From the NCBI RefSeq assembly GCF_001422245.1, contig NZ_LMMM01000020.1, positions 124,001 to 188,000 of the forward strand: a stretch of DNA of 64,000 nt, written 5' to 3'. A program made the position numbers and the translations under genes. Positions 50,555-59,364 of this stretch are shown piece by piece. Numbering within the stretch: the first letter of the stretch is position 1; each line of letters opens with the position of its first letter. The DNA is from Rhizobium sp. Leaf262 (GTDB taxonomy: Bacteria; Pseudomonadota; Alphaproteobacteria; Rhizobiales; Rhizobiaceae). The notes under the pieces were generated by a model, which was not told where the DNA came from, made no database searches, and saw nothing but the letters and a program-made list of their open reading frames with translations.

Positions 50555-51313
50555 ATGCCAAAAATCCTCATCACCGGTTGCTCATCCGGTTTCGGACTTG
50601 CGATCGCTCAGACATTCCTAACTGCAGGATGGGACGTGGTCGCGACCATGCGCACACCGCGCAACGACCGTCTTCCTCCTCAGGACAGGCTCGAAATTCT
50701 TCCGCTGGATGTGACCAGTGCGGAGAGCATCGATAAAGCAGTGAAAGCTTCTGGACCAATCGACGCCTTGGTCAACAATGCCGGCGTCGGCATGCTCAAT
50801 GTGCTGGAAGGTGCGGAGATGGCGAAAATCCGCGAGTTGTTCGAAACCAACGTCTTTGGCGCAATGGCGATGACCAAGGCAGTTCTTCCACAGATGCGCG
50901 CCCGTCGATCCGGCGTCATTGTCAATGTCAGTTCCAGTGTCACCATCAAGCCCCTGCCCGCGCTGTCCGTTTACAGTGCCAGCAAGGCAGCGTTGAACGC
51001 CTTCACCGAAAGTCTCGCTCTGGAGGCTGCCTTGTTCGGCATAAGGGCAAAACTTGTTCTCCCCGGTTCGGCACCGACAACGGGGTTTGGCAAAAACGCC
51101 GTTGCCCGCATGGGGATGGAAATCCCTGAGCCATATAGCACATTTGTCAGCGACTACATGACGGCACTGCGATCCGGCACTGAATTCACGACGCCGGAAG
51201 ACGTAGCCGAGGCAGTCTGGCGTGCCGTTACGGAACAGGACGCTCCGATCAAGATCCCGGCTGGCGCTGATGCCCAGAGATCGTTTCGCGAAGCAGGCAA
51301 CTCCACCGCGTAA
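50555..51313 (+). CDS. SDR family oxidoreductase
   Basis: A 252-aa short-chain dehydrogenase: cofactor loop TGCSSGFG (residues 7-14), NNAG at about 69-72, catalytic Ser in NVSSSVT and the Tyr-Lys pair in VYSASKAAL. Length and pattern are those of a classical NAD(P)-dependent SDR. AGGAG sits before the ATG. Its divergence from the AraC regulator suggests inducible expression; the substrate is unknown. Confidence 0.9.
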   Translation: MPKILITGCSSGFGLAIAQTFLTAGWDVVATMRTPRNDRLPPQDRLEILPLDVTSAESIDKAVKASGPIDALVNNAGVGMLNVLEGAEMAKIRELFETNVFGAMAMTKAVLPQMRARRSGVIVNVSSSVTIKPLPALSVYSASKAALNAFTESLALEAALFGIRAKLVLPGSAPTTGFGKNAVARMGMEIPEPYSTFVSDYMTALRSGTEFTTPEDVAEAVWRAVTEQDAPIKIPAGADAQRSFREAGNSTA

Positions 51314-51353
51314 GGCCCCTGCCTGAGAGAGACATCGGAAAAAGAGCGATCTC

Positions 51354-51377
51354 GCCCGGCGTACTGCCACACCGGGC
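51354..51377. terminator. Hairpin between convergent SDR and AKR genes
   Basis: GCCCGG and CCGGGC form a 6-bp stem around a 12-base loop, 41 bp past the SDR stop and about 70 bp before the AKR stop. It may terminate one or both transcripts. Stem is short and T-run absent. Confidence 0.45.
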
Positions 51378-51449
51378 GCATCTTTCACTATCGCCGCTCG
51401 CCCGATCGACTGTCGATGGTTGGCCGTTCCGGCGATCGTACCCCTGTCG

Positions 51450-52496
51450 CTAGGCGACCGGGTCGTGCGGCACATCGAAACGATCGAGTTTGCCGCCGAA
51501 TATCCGATCTCGGTTTTCGGGATCGTCCAGCAAGGTGTAGGGGAAAATCGGCTGCGGCGCGCTTACCGCGTCCAGGCGGGCAATCTGCCCGGCAGAGAGT
51601 TCGACGTTCGCCGCGGCCAGATTGGTCTCCAGTTGCCCTACGGTGCGCGGCCCGATGATCGGCAGGGTTCCCTTGGCAGCGACCCAGGCAATTGCGACCT
51701 CGCCGGGGCTCACGCCGATATCCTCTGCGATTTCGATGACCGCGTCGAGAATGGCGCTGCGTTGATCTGAATTCTCGGCCTGAAACACCTTGCCACCGAA
51801 GCCCTCTGCCCGACCTTTTTCGCCTTGGCGATATTTGCCGGTCAGCATGCCGCCGCCAAGCGGCGACCATGCGACGGTGCCGAGACCCATCGCCTGTGCC
51901 ATGGGCAGCAGTTCATATTCGGTCGTGCGTTCGACCAGACTATGCTCCACCTGCAGGCCTGCAATCGGGATCGTACCGCGAAGTTCGGCGATCGTGGCTG
52001 CGCGTGCCACGCGCCATGCGGGGAAGTCCGAGAGACCAGCATAAAGAACCTTGCCGGCGCGCGCGATATCCTCGAAGCCGCGCACAATCTCCTCGACCGG
52101 GGTCACGCCGTCGGCATAGTGTACCCAGTAGAGATCCAGTCGATCTGTCTTCAGCCGCTTCAGGCTGGCTTCGACCGACGCCACCATCGCCAGGCGACTG
52201 TTGCCAGTGGCCAGAATGCCTCCGTTAGGGCTGGCACTGCGGGAGAACTTGGTCGCAAGCACGAAGTCGTCGCGCCGCCCCGCAAGCAAATTTCCGAGTA
52301 TCTCCTCGGATTCGCCGAACTGGTAGCTGTCTGCGGTGTCCAGAAAGTTCCCGCCCGCTTCAGCGTAGGTGTCAAGAATGCGGCGGGCCTCGTCAGGCTG
52401 GCTGCCATGACCCCAACGGGTCCCGAAGTTACCGGTGCCGAGCACCAATTCCGAGACGCGCAGACCGGTATGTTTGCCAAAAAGTTTGTAACGCAT
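51450..52496 (-). CDS. Aldo/keto reductase
   Basis: A 348-aa AKR barrel enzyme. Catalytic residues in family order: Asp and Tyr in DTADSYQFGESE, Lys in LATKFSR, His in YWVHYADG; cofactor-site stretch GPRTVGQLETNLAAANVELS near the C-terminus. Start 52496 has GGAGA seven bases away and follows the thioesterase stop by one base; the longer frame is rejected. It ends the hydrolase-thioesterase-AKR operon. Confidence 0.92.
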   Translation of the reverse strand: MRYKLFGKHTGLRVSELVLGTGNFGTRWGHGSQPDEARRILDTYAEAGGNFLDTADSYQFGESEEILGNLLAGRRDDFVLATKFSRSASPNGGILATGNSRLAMVASVEASLKRLKTDRLDLYWVHYADGVTPVEEIVRGFEDIARAGKVLYAGLSDFPAWRVARAATIAELRGTIPIAGLQVEHSLVERTTEYELLPMAQAMGLGTVAWSPLGGGMLTGKYRQGEKGRAEGFGGKVFQAENSDQRSAILDAVIEIAEDIGVSPGEVAIAWVAAKGTLPIIGPRTVGQLETNLAAANVELSAGQIARLDAVSAPQPIFPYTLLDDPENRDRIFGGKLDRFDVPHDPVA

Positions 52497-52497
52497 A

Positions 52498-52953
52498 TCA
52501 TATCTCCAAAGGCATGAGGATGAGTGTGGATGTGGCAGAAGCCAGAAGCTTGCCGTCACTGTCGGTCAGCTTGGCTTCCGAGAAGGCAGCACGCTTGCCA
52601 AGAGACAGGAGACGACCTTCGGCCCGGACGAGACCGGTGCGTGAAGTGACGGGCCGGTGATAGGCGACCTTCAATTCCAGGGTGGAGTAGACGACGCCCG
52701 GTCGCAAAGCGCTGTGGACGGCGCAGCCGCAGGCGGTATCCAGCACCGTGGCGACATAACCACCCTGGACGACTCCGGCAGGATTGAGGTGACGATCGCC
52801 CGGCCTTGCCTCGACCGCGACGATACCGTCTTCGACCGAGACGAGGGCGATATCGAGAGTTTCATGGATCGGCGGCTGTCGCCCCGAAGCAAGCAGCGTG
52901 CGAAGCTGTTCGATCCCGCTCAATCCGGGCGGCAGATCGGCAAGCATACTCAT
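52498..52953 (-). CDS. PaaI-type hotdog thioesterase
   Basis: A 151-aa hotdog-fold protein, the right size for a PaaI/YdiI-type acyl-CoA thioesterase. The active-site stretch reads NPAGVVQGGYVATVLDTACG, where the common N-x-x-G-x-x-HGG has Gln in place of His. The helix VLDTACGCAVHSAL follows. The ATG at 52953 overlaps the upstream hydrolase stop by four bases; the open frame to 53067 lies in the other gene and is not coding. Substrate: some acyl thioester, unknown. Confidence 0.87.
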   Translation of the reverse strand: MSMLADLPPGLSGIEQLRTLLASGRQPPIHETLDIALVSVEDGIVAVEARPGDRHLNPAGVVQGGYVATVLDTACGCAVHSALRPGVVYSTLELKVAYHRPVTSRTGLVRAEGRLLSLGKRAAFSEAKLTDSDGKLLASATSTLILMPLEI

Positions 52954-53711
52954 TTGCTGGCCGCCTTCTCGATCACGGATACGACGATGTCGGGGTGCGA
53001 AAGGAAGACGGTGTGGCTGGAACCAGGCACTTCGGTTACCTCGGCCTTGGCCCGCTTGTACATCCACCGCTGGAGATCGACGTTGATCGTCTTGTCTGCG
53101 CCCGGCACGACCGCATAGGTGGGCTTGGTCTTCCAGGGTGCCGCCTTGGCAGGCGTCTTGAAGGCCTTTTCAGAAAGCAGGACCTGTGAGGCCGCCATGA
53201 AGTCCGCGAGCGCCTTGGGAGAGTCTGCCGCGAAGTTCTCGTGATACTTGGCCGGGTCCATGTAGAAAAAGCCGTCGTCGGTGCGCTTCACATCGTTGTT
53301 GGGCGCCGGAAACTGCGGCATGGTTTCCAGCGTCTCGGTGCTCTCGCCGACATCCGGCATCAGGCCAGCGAGATAGACAAGCGCCTTGACCTTCGGGTCG
53401 GCGCCGGCGTCTGTGATAACCTGACCGCCCCAACTATGACCGACGAGAACGACCGCGCCATCCTGCTGATCGATTACGCGCAGCGTCGCCGCGACATCTT
53501 CCTCAAGAGTTGTCTCCGGTTCCTGGACGATAGCGACCTTGTAGCCCTTCCGGACAAGCCGTTCATAGACTGGCTGCCAGCCAGAGCCGTCGGCGAAGGC
53601 CCCATGAACGAGCACGATGTTGCGGATCGGCTCGGCACGGGCGGCAGAGATTGTTGCAGCAAAGCCGAGCGCAATAGCGCCTGATGCAAACAATGTAGAG
53701 AATGTAGACAT
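52950..53711 (-). CDS. Alpha/beta hydrolase with N-terminal signal peptide
   Basis: A 253-aa secreted or periplasmic hydrolase. Signal peptide: MSTFSTLFASGAIALGFAAT with cleavage near SAARAEP (residue 26). Then NIVLVHGAFADGSGW (oxyanion hole), GHSWGG (nucleophile Ser), Asp in VPGADKTIN and the C-terminal His in VPGSSHTVFLSHP. AAGGAG precedes the ATG. Resembles haloperoxidase-like/esterase enzymes common in rhizobia. First gene of the operon with the thioesterase and AKR. Its 5' side abuts the decayed FAD oxidoreductase. Confidence 0.9.
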   Translation of the reverse strand: MSTFSTLFASGAIALGFAATISAARAEPIRNIVLVHGAFADGSGWQPVYERLVRKGYKVAIVQEPETTLEEDVAATLRVIDQQDGAVVLVGHSWGGQVITDAGADPKVKALVYLAGLMPDVGESTETLETMPQFPAPNNDVKRTDDGFFYMDPAKYHENFAADSPKALADFMAASQVLLSEKAFKTPAKAAPWKTKPTYAVVPGADKTINVDLQRWMYKRAKAEVTEVPGSSHTVFLSHPDIVVSVIEKAASK

Positions 53712-53756
53712 CGGAAATGCTCCTTATTTAGTGATTACGTTGAAGGCTGCCGTGAC

Positions 53757-54690
53757 GCCCGTTAGATCGCCTCAAGGAACTGGCGAATGTTGCGGGCGAA
53801 CGGGGTATGATGCTGGAACAGGAAGCAGTGCCTCGCGCCCAGCCGACATTCGCCACCGTATGCCCTGGCTGACAGGGAGCGGATTGCTGGCATCTTATTC
53901 ACCAAGATGTGCCGTCGCCAATCCGCGTATCAGCACACCTGCCGTGACACGCGCAATGGTGCGGGCGGGAGGTGATGTTTTCGAGCAGACCGAGGTGGTG
54001 GAGATGGACCATCAAAACGGGCTGTTCGCAATCCGGACCGCCAATCGACCGCAAATGAAAGCGCCTGTGCTTGTAAATGCGGCGGGAGGCTGGGCGGGAT
54101 CGATCAGCCAGCATTTCGGCGAAACAACACCGCTGTTTTCCGCAGGCCCACCGCAATTCGTCACCGAGCCGATGCCCTATGTGCTGAGACCTTCAGTCTA
54201 CGCCATCGAAGGCGATCTCATCCTACGGCAGATTCCGCGTGGCAATTTCATTTTCGCCGGATATCCGCGCACCCTTTCGAATGAAGATGGACAGCACACA
54301 TTCGTCCCTCCGCAGAAGACGCTCAATGGAATGCGCGCGGTATCTCGGCACATGCCGGGATTGCGGAACGCGGACATCATCAGAGTGTGGTCCGGTGTCG
54401 AGGGATATCTGCCCGATATGCTGCCGGTCATAAGCGCCAGCGAAGCGACCCCCGGCCTCTATCACGCATTCGGCGGCAGCGGCGGCGGATTCAAGATTGC
54501 CCCAGCGGTTGGAGAATGCCTTGCGCTTCAGATATGCGGTGATACCGTTTCTATCGATCTTTCACCTTACTCGATTAGTCGCTTTCGATCACCAATCAGG
54601 AAAAGCCAAAAACTGGCAGCAGAGTTCGATGAAGCAAGTGAAGTATCTCTTGCCGGACACTTTGAAGCTGAACCGCCAGACCACCTTTGA
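53757..54690 (+). pseudogene. Decayed FAD-dependent oxidoreductase (DAO family), truncated and frameshifted
   Basis: The C-terminal two-thirds of a D-amino-acid oxidase/glycine oxidase-like protein: ANPRISTPAVTRAMVRAGGDVF, VLVNAAGGWAGSISQ, and the flavin-contacting GGSGGGFKIAPAVGE. The N-terminal Rossmann FAD domain (GxGxxG) is missing. Further upstream codons LDRLKELANVAGERG match the usual middle helix but are in another frame that stops at PG* near 53873, so at least one frameshift is present in addition to the N-terminal deletion. The junction with the hydrolase gene at about 53.7 kb marks the deletion. Convergent with the NTPase gene. Non-functional as read. Confidence 0.85.
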
Positions 54691-54703
54691 AAATGAAACA
54701 ACA

Positions 54704-56728
54704 CTACCGCGAAACCACGATGCGGAACCCGTTGCCGCGCCAGAAGCCATCCGGTTCGAGGCTTCCTCGATAGGTGCAGCAGGCTTTCAGTTCGCCGCTC
54801 GAAAAACAGCCGCCGCGTAGCACGCGCCGGATGGATGGTGCGGCATCCAGCGCTTCTCGTCCATCGTTTGAATAGGGGTATTTGAAGTCGGGCGTGGCCA
54901 TGTCATCGCCCCACAGCGTGGTGCACCACTCCCATACCTGACCGACCATATCGTAGCAGCCATAGGGAGAACGTCCCTTCGGAAACAGACCAACCGTGCA
55001 GGTGGTGTTGAACCCAGCCTCTTCCGAATTTGCCGCGTCGTCCATCCACGTATGTCCCCAGGGATAGCTGAGAACATCCGCCCCCATATCCCGCTGGCCG
55101 CCACGCGCGGCACGCTCCCATTCGGGCTCCATGGGTAGTCGCACGAATTCGTCTTCGGAAATACGCCCCTGCGCACGCCAGCGATGCGTCAACCAGTCAC
55201 AAAAGGCCCGTGTATCGTGCCATGTGAGGTCGGTCGCAGGAGCATTGCGTCGGTCATCCGAAAACCCGTCCGGGCTGCGCCACAGCCGGTTCGTGTCGCG
55301 TACAAACGCGCCATAGGCTCCGTTCGTCACCGGATAGACGCCGATACGAAAGGCGTCGACGGTGACTGGATGTGGCGGTGCAGAATTGGGATGGCTGTCA
55401 GAGCCGAAAGTGAATTCCCCACCTGCAACATCTGCCAATGCATCAAGGTCGCGCGGATCGCCCCAGAGCGAAAGCCTGCGGCCCGCCATCTCACGTTCCG
55501 GCGCGGAAAGCGCTCCGTCGCTGACGATTGCCAGCAAATGTTCAGCAATGCGGTCACGCAGCGGTCCTGCCGCCGTCACCATATCCGCCGCCAGCAACGC
55601 GCCCCGCAGAACCGCGTCACCTTCGCCATCTATCAGTGCTTCAACCAAGGCGCTGGCCGCAGTGGTGCCGGAAAGGCGCGCGGCGAGGCTGGTCATGACC
55701 GGTGCCCAAAGGCCCGGATTCTTGCGAAAATGCTCAACGGCCAGATCAGCGGGTTTGGATATGAGATGCACCGCTGCCAGCAATTGCCGCACGCGGGTAA
55801 TGGGCATGATGGTGGGGTCATCCACCTCGGCTGTCAGCGCATCAAAGGCCAGACCGCAAAAGAGTTCGCTTGTCTGGGCATCACCGGAAATCTTTGCGAG
55901 CCAGCTGTCGGTGATCGCCTCGGCGCTATCGCCCGCATCGCCGCCATGCATGGCCATGAGGAATTGCGCTGGATTGGCAGCGGCATTGCCAAGAGCAACC
56001 CCAGTCGCGCCGAGATCAAGGCCAGCCAGTCGCGCAGCCGTTTCCCGACGTTGGCTTTTCAGAAGCGGCAGCAGATCGTACCGCACATAGCCCGCGGGAA
56101 GCGCCCAACCCTTGACGACAGAAACCTCTCCGAGTGCGAGCAGCTTCACAGCCGGATGGCGGCTTTGGCACGCCAGCGCATCTGCCAGCAGTTGACGCCC
56201 TGCGTCGCCGGCCGCCTCTATGCCGTCCAGTATCAGTAAAAGCCCACGGTCCGCATGGAACGAGACATCGTTGGAAGATGCGAGCAGTTCCTCGAAAGTT
56301 TTTGAGGGCTCGACAGTGAGATAGAGCGGCACAACACCCTCCAGCGTCCAGTGCTCATCATGCACTGCACAGAGATCGTTGCGCGGAATGGCGCGCGGCG
56401 CAAAGCCACCTTGCGCGAGTGAGAACGCCAGATGCTTCGCAAACGTGGTTTTGCCGCTGCCGGTCTCTCCGGTCAGCACGACGGTTGGATGATCGCGCAC
56501 CATTTCAAGCGCCGAGAAATAGACGGCGGGTTCCGGCTCCGCCTGATCGGTCAGCCTGCGCAGCCCCTTGGCCGCCTTGTCCTCGAATGTGAAATTGACG
56601 AGCAGCGGAATATAGCCGGTCGCCAGATCAACGATCGATGCATCCGGCAGGGCAAAAAGCTGCGCGGCACCGAACTCTTTTGCCTGCGAAATCAGGCTGT
56701 CCACCGCGTCTATATCGTCATTGTTCAT
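54704..56728 (-). CDS. NACHT-like NTPase fused to FGE-sulfatase domain
   Basis: A 674-aa protein in two parts. Residues 80-280 hold a STAND/NACHT-type P-loop: Walker A GETGSGKTT (87-95), Walker B LLLILDGIE (163-171). A helical connector follows to about 430. Residues 435-674 are an FGE-sulfatase (C-type-lectin-like) domain: GGEFTFGSD, HPVTVDAFRIGVYPVTNG, YDMVGQVWEW and VLRGGCFSS with final NGFRIVVSR. The Cys expected right after RGGSFL in true formylglycine-generating enzymes appears to be Ser here, with a CC pair further on, so sulfatase activation is doubtful. The ATG overlaps the VOC gene stop (ATGA). No signal peptide. Co-transcription with a peptide ABC importer suggests a sensor role; unproven. 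Confidence 0.85.
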   Translation of the reverse strand: MNNDDIDAVDSLISQAKEFGAAQLFALPDASIVDLATGYIPLLVNFTFEDKAAKGLRRLTDQAEPEPAVYFSALEMVRDHPTVVLTGETGSGKTTFAKHLAFSLAQGGFAPRAIPRNDLCAVHDEHWTLEGVVPLYLTVEPSKTFEELLASSNDVSFHADRGLLLILDGIEAAGDAGRQLLADALACQSRHPAVKLLALGEVSVVKGWALPAGYVRYDLLPLLKSQRRETAARLAGLDLGATGVALGNAAANPAQFLMAMHGGDAGDSAEAITDSWLAKISGDAQTSELFCGLAFDALTAEVDDPTIMPITRVRQLLAAVHLISKPADLAVEHFRKNPGLWAPVMTSLAARLSGTTAASALVEALIDGEGDAVLRGALLAADMVTAAGPLRDRIAEHLLAIVSDGALSAPEREMAGRRLSLWGDPRDLDALADVAGGEFTFGSDSHPNSAPPHPVTVDAFRIGVYPVTNGAYGAFVRDTNRLWRSPDGFSDDRRNAPATDLTWHDTRAFCDWLTHRWRAQGRISEDEFVRLPMEPEWERAARGGQRDMGADVLSYPWGHTWMDDAANSEEAGFNTTCTVGLFPKGRSPYGCYDMVGQVWEWCTTLWGDDMATPDFKYPYSNDGREALDAAPSIRRVLRGGCFSSGELKACCTYRGSLEPDGFWRGNGFRIVVSR

Positions 56729-57108
56729 TGAAAGAGGCTTGCCACATCTGGGTTATGAAATCTCTGGATCTCGATGGCATAACCGGCGGGATCTTCAAAG
56801 AAGAAATGCTCGCAGAAGGTTCCGCGCAGCATCTCCGACTGACCGGCAACGCCTGCTTCCTTCAACCGCTTGTGCCAGCCTTCGACATCCTGAGACACGA
56901 TGGTCAGCAGCACGGCGCTCTTTTCCTGATGTTTCAGATGACCGCGATTGCCATCGACAATGCCGAAGTAGCAGTTTTCAGCAATGCGGTAGATACGGGC
57001 CATTTTCTGATCGAGCACCAATTCGAAGCCCAGCACCTCCTCGTAAAACGGCACGACGGCATGGATATCGTCGTAATAGAAGAAGGTGATCGAATAGTCT
57101 TTTTTCAT
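56725..57108 (-). CDS. VOC superfamily (glyoxalase-like) protein
   Basis: A 127-aa protein with two beta-alpha-beta-beta-beta halves of the vicinal-oxygen-chelate fold: FYEEVLGFELVLDQKMARIYRIAEN and later FFFEDPAGYAIEIQRFH. Glu in YAIEIQRF is at a usual metal-ligand site, but the first-strand His is replaced (ITFFYYDD), so metal binding may be incomplete. It follows the SBP gene by 17 bp and overlaps the NTPase gene. Might bind a small antibiotic-like or peptide ligand, as bleomycin-resistance relatives do. Confidence 0.82.
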   Translation of the reverse strand: MKKDYSITFFYYDDIHAVVPFYEEVLGFELVLDQKMARIYRIAENCYFGIVDGNRGHLKHQEKSAVLLTIVSQDVEGWHKRLKEAGVAGQSEMLRGTFCEHFFFEDPAGYAIEIQRFHNPDVASLFQ

Positions 57109-57125
57109 TCTGTGTATCCTCGTGT

Positions 57126-58511
57126 TCAGGCGATCGTCAGCGTACCCTTGTGATCGATCGAAAGCCCGGCGATGTCATTGCGCGCCGCGAAAACATCGAC
57201 CGGATGCACCAGATAAAGCCAGGGCGGGTTGGCGTTGAGATAGGTCAGGCAGGCGGCATAGGCACGCTCACGCGCATCCGGCTCCACTGCCGCATTGGCC
57301 GCTGCGATCAGCCGTTCGGCTTCAGGATCTTCATAACCCTGCCACCAGACGGCTCTCGCGACGCTCGATATCTTGTCGTTGAGAATGCGGTATGTGCTGT
57401 GCGGTGAGGAATCGAATATCGCTAAATCCTTCATCTCCTTGCGGCCGATCTGGCGGGCATATTCCGGCCGGTCGGTTTCAATCTCGATCTCCACCTCGAA
57501 GCCAACAGCCTCAAGTGCCTCGGCCACGAACCGGCTGATCTCCGGTGCACGCTCCGGCATGAAGGTGGGCGTGCGCAACTTGATCCTGCGGTCGCCATCT
57601 ACCTCGGCCAGCAAGGCACGTGCGCGGTCAGGATCGTAAGCGATGGGTGAAAGCCCGGCGGTCTTCATGCCCAGATGAAAAGGGCTGACGATACTGGAGG
57701 ACGGTACGGCCAGATCGCCGAATATCTCGTGGCATATGGCCGCCGTATCCACTGCGTGATTGGCAGCAAGCCGCGCCTGCGGTGAGCGGAAGATGCCTTC
57801 GCTGCAATTGAGGTAATACATGACTGAGAGCGTGTTGACGGCCCTGCCCCACTGAAAGGCATCATCAAACTCAAGCTTGCCCTCAACACGCTCGAGATTG
57901 AGCGCGGCATCGACGGCGCCGGATTTCAGCAGAGCATAGCGTTCGTCGGCGGACGGTTCGCAAAGCGCAATGATGCGCTTCGGCTCCGTGCTAACAGAGA
58001 CCCGCTCCAGTTCGGCACGGACCTTGGATTCGAAATTCAGAACGCGGAACGGCCCTGTTCCCAGAACGGGAGTACCATCAGGCGCGAAGCGGCAAATGTA
58101 AAACTCCGAAAAGATATCGAGAATATCGGCGATGGGGTGCGGATTGCGCACCACGATTGCTCCGTCCCCCTCCGTCATGATCTCGGCATCGGCAAGATAA
58201 CGGGCATAGGACCATTTCATGCCGAACGTATCCACAGCCTCCAGAATGCCGTCGATGAAGTCGATGATATCGGAAGCGACACAGGGCTTGCCGTCATGGA
58301 AAACAGCGCCTTTGCGAATGACGAAGCGCCATTCTCGTCCATCGGGGCTGTGCGTCCAATGGGAAAACAGAGCTGGCTGAACCTGACCATCATTCCACTT
58401 CAGCAATGGTTCGAACACCAGATTTTTCAGCGTCAGAACGCTGGTGTCATCAGTCACCCGCGTCGGCGGCAGGAAGTCGACTTTTTCGAGGGCTATGGTC
58501 AAAGTAGACAT
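57126..58511 (-). CDS. Family 5 solute-binding protein without signal peptide
   Basis: A 461-aa protein with the periplasmic dipeptide-binding family 5 fold: LTLKNLVFEPLLKWNDG near 26-42, FVIRKGAVFHDGKPC, LGTGPFRVLNFESK. It begins MSTLTIALEKVDF and lacks a hydrophobic signal segment; the only frame extension (to 58556) is not hydrophobic either. The protein is therefore probably cytoplasmic. The operon separately encodes a normal, exported family 5 protein at 60.4-62.0 kb. The cytoplasmic copy may detect an imported peptide-like ligand and report to the adjacent NTPase. Confidence 0.85.
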   Translation of the reverse strand: MSTLTIALEKVDFLPPTRVTDDTSVLTLKNLVFEPLLKWNDGQVQPALFSHWTHSPDGREWRFVIRKGAVFHDGKPCVASDIIDFIDGILEAVDTFGMKWSYARYLADAEIMTEGDGAIVVRNPHPIADILDIFSEFYICRFAPDGTPVLGTGPFRVLNFESKVRAELERVSVSTEPKRIIALCEPSADERYALLKSGAVDAALNLERVEGKLEFDDAFQWGRAVNTLSVMYYLNCSEGIFRSPQARLAANHAVDTAAICHEIFGDLAVPSSSIVSPFHLGMKTAGLSPIAYDPDRARALLAEVDGDRRIKLRTPTFMPERAPEISRFVAEALEAVGFEVEIEIETDRPEYARQIGRKEMKDLAIFDSSPHSTYRILNDKISSVARAVWWQGYEDPEAERLIAAANAAVEPDARERAYAACLTYLNANPPWLYLVHPVDVFAARNDIAGLSIDHKGTLTIA

Positions 58512-58519
58512 GGCTGGCC

Positions 58520-59359
58520 TCAGTCGAGTTCGTTGCGGCGGCGCGGATTGAACCAATCGGCAAGGGAATCGCCGATCAGATTAAAGGAGAGCACCGCAAG
58601 CAGGATCGCCATGCCGGGGGCGAGCGCCACCCAAGCGGCACTGCGCACGAATTGCAGGTTGGCGGACACATCAGCACCCCACTCCGCCATGGGCGGCTGC
58701 GCACCAAGCCCTAGGAAGCCGAGGCTTGCTGTTTGCAGGATGGCACTGCCCAGCGCCAGCGTGGATTGCACCAGCAGCGGCCCGAGCCCGTTGACGAAAA
58801 CATAGCGGAAGAGAATGCGCGGTGTCGGTAGTCCAAGTGAAATCGCTGCCTCGACATAGGGCTTGACGGAAATGCTGAGCGCCTGGCTGCGGGCGACACG
58901 GGCAAATTGCGGGGCAAGCGTTATGGCAACGGCCAGCATCGCATTTTCAAGGCTCGGGCCGAAGGCAGCGGCCAGCGCAATGGCCAGCACGAGCGCTGGA
59001 AACGCCAGAATGGCATCCACGATGCGCATGACGATACTATCGAACCAGCCACCGAGAAAACCCGCCAGCATGCCGATAGTAACGCCGACGACAAAGGCGA
59101 TGGCCACGACACCCACGCCAATCGCCAGCGTAGCGCGACCGCCATACATGATGCGGGTAAAGATATCGCGCCCGAAGGCATCCGTGCCAAGCCAATGCTC
59201 GAAACTCGGTGCGGCCAGCTTGTGCAGCACATCCAGCTTGGTTGGCGAATAGGGCGAAATCATCGGCCCGAAGACGATGACGCAGACGAGCAGCAGCAGG
59301 ATGATGCTGCCCGCCAGAGCCAGCGTATTTTTGCGCAGGAAGTTGAAAAACTCTGACAT
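58520..59359 (-). CDS. Peptide ABC transporter permease (DppC type)
   Basis: A 279-aa permease with about six helices. N-terminal LALAGSIILLLLVCVIVFGPMISPYSPTKLD-like segment and GTDAFGRDIFTRIMYGGRATL are DppC/OppC hallmarks; EAA-type loop near VEAAISLGLPTPRILFRYVF. Start 59359 has no strong ribosome binding site but follows the DppB-type gene stop by 5 bp; the longer frame from 59806 lies over that gene. The terminus GDSLADWFNPRRRNELD is typical. Confidence 0.92.
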   Translation of the reverse strand: MSEFFNFLRKNTLALAGSIILLLLVCVIVFGPMISPYSPTKLDVLHKLAAPSFEHWLGTDAFGRDIFTRIMYGGRATLAIGVGVVAIAFVVGVTIGMLAGFLGGWFDSIVMRIVDAILAFPALVLAIALAAAFGPSLENAMLAVAITLAPQFARVARSQALSISVKPYVEAAISLGLPTPRILFRYVFVNGLGPLLVQSTLALGSAILQTASLGFLGLGAQPPMAEWGADVSANLQFVRSAAWVALAPGMAILLAVLSFNLIGDSLADWFNPRRRNELD

Positions 59360-59364
59360 CCGGC

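Noticed and set aside
54704-56728. Reading the FGE-sulfatase domain as an active formylglycine-generating enzyme
   Set aside because: The Cys after RGGSFL appears to be Ser and no sulfatase gene is nearby; the call is limited to the fold.
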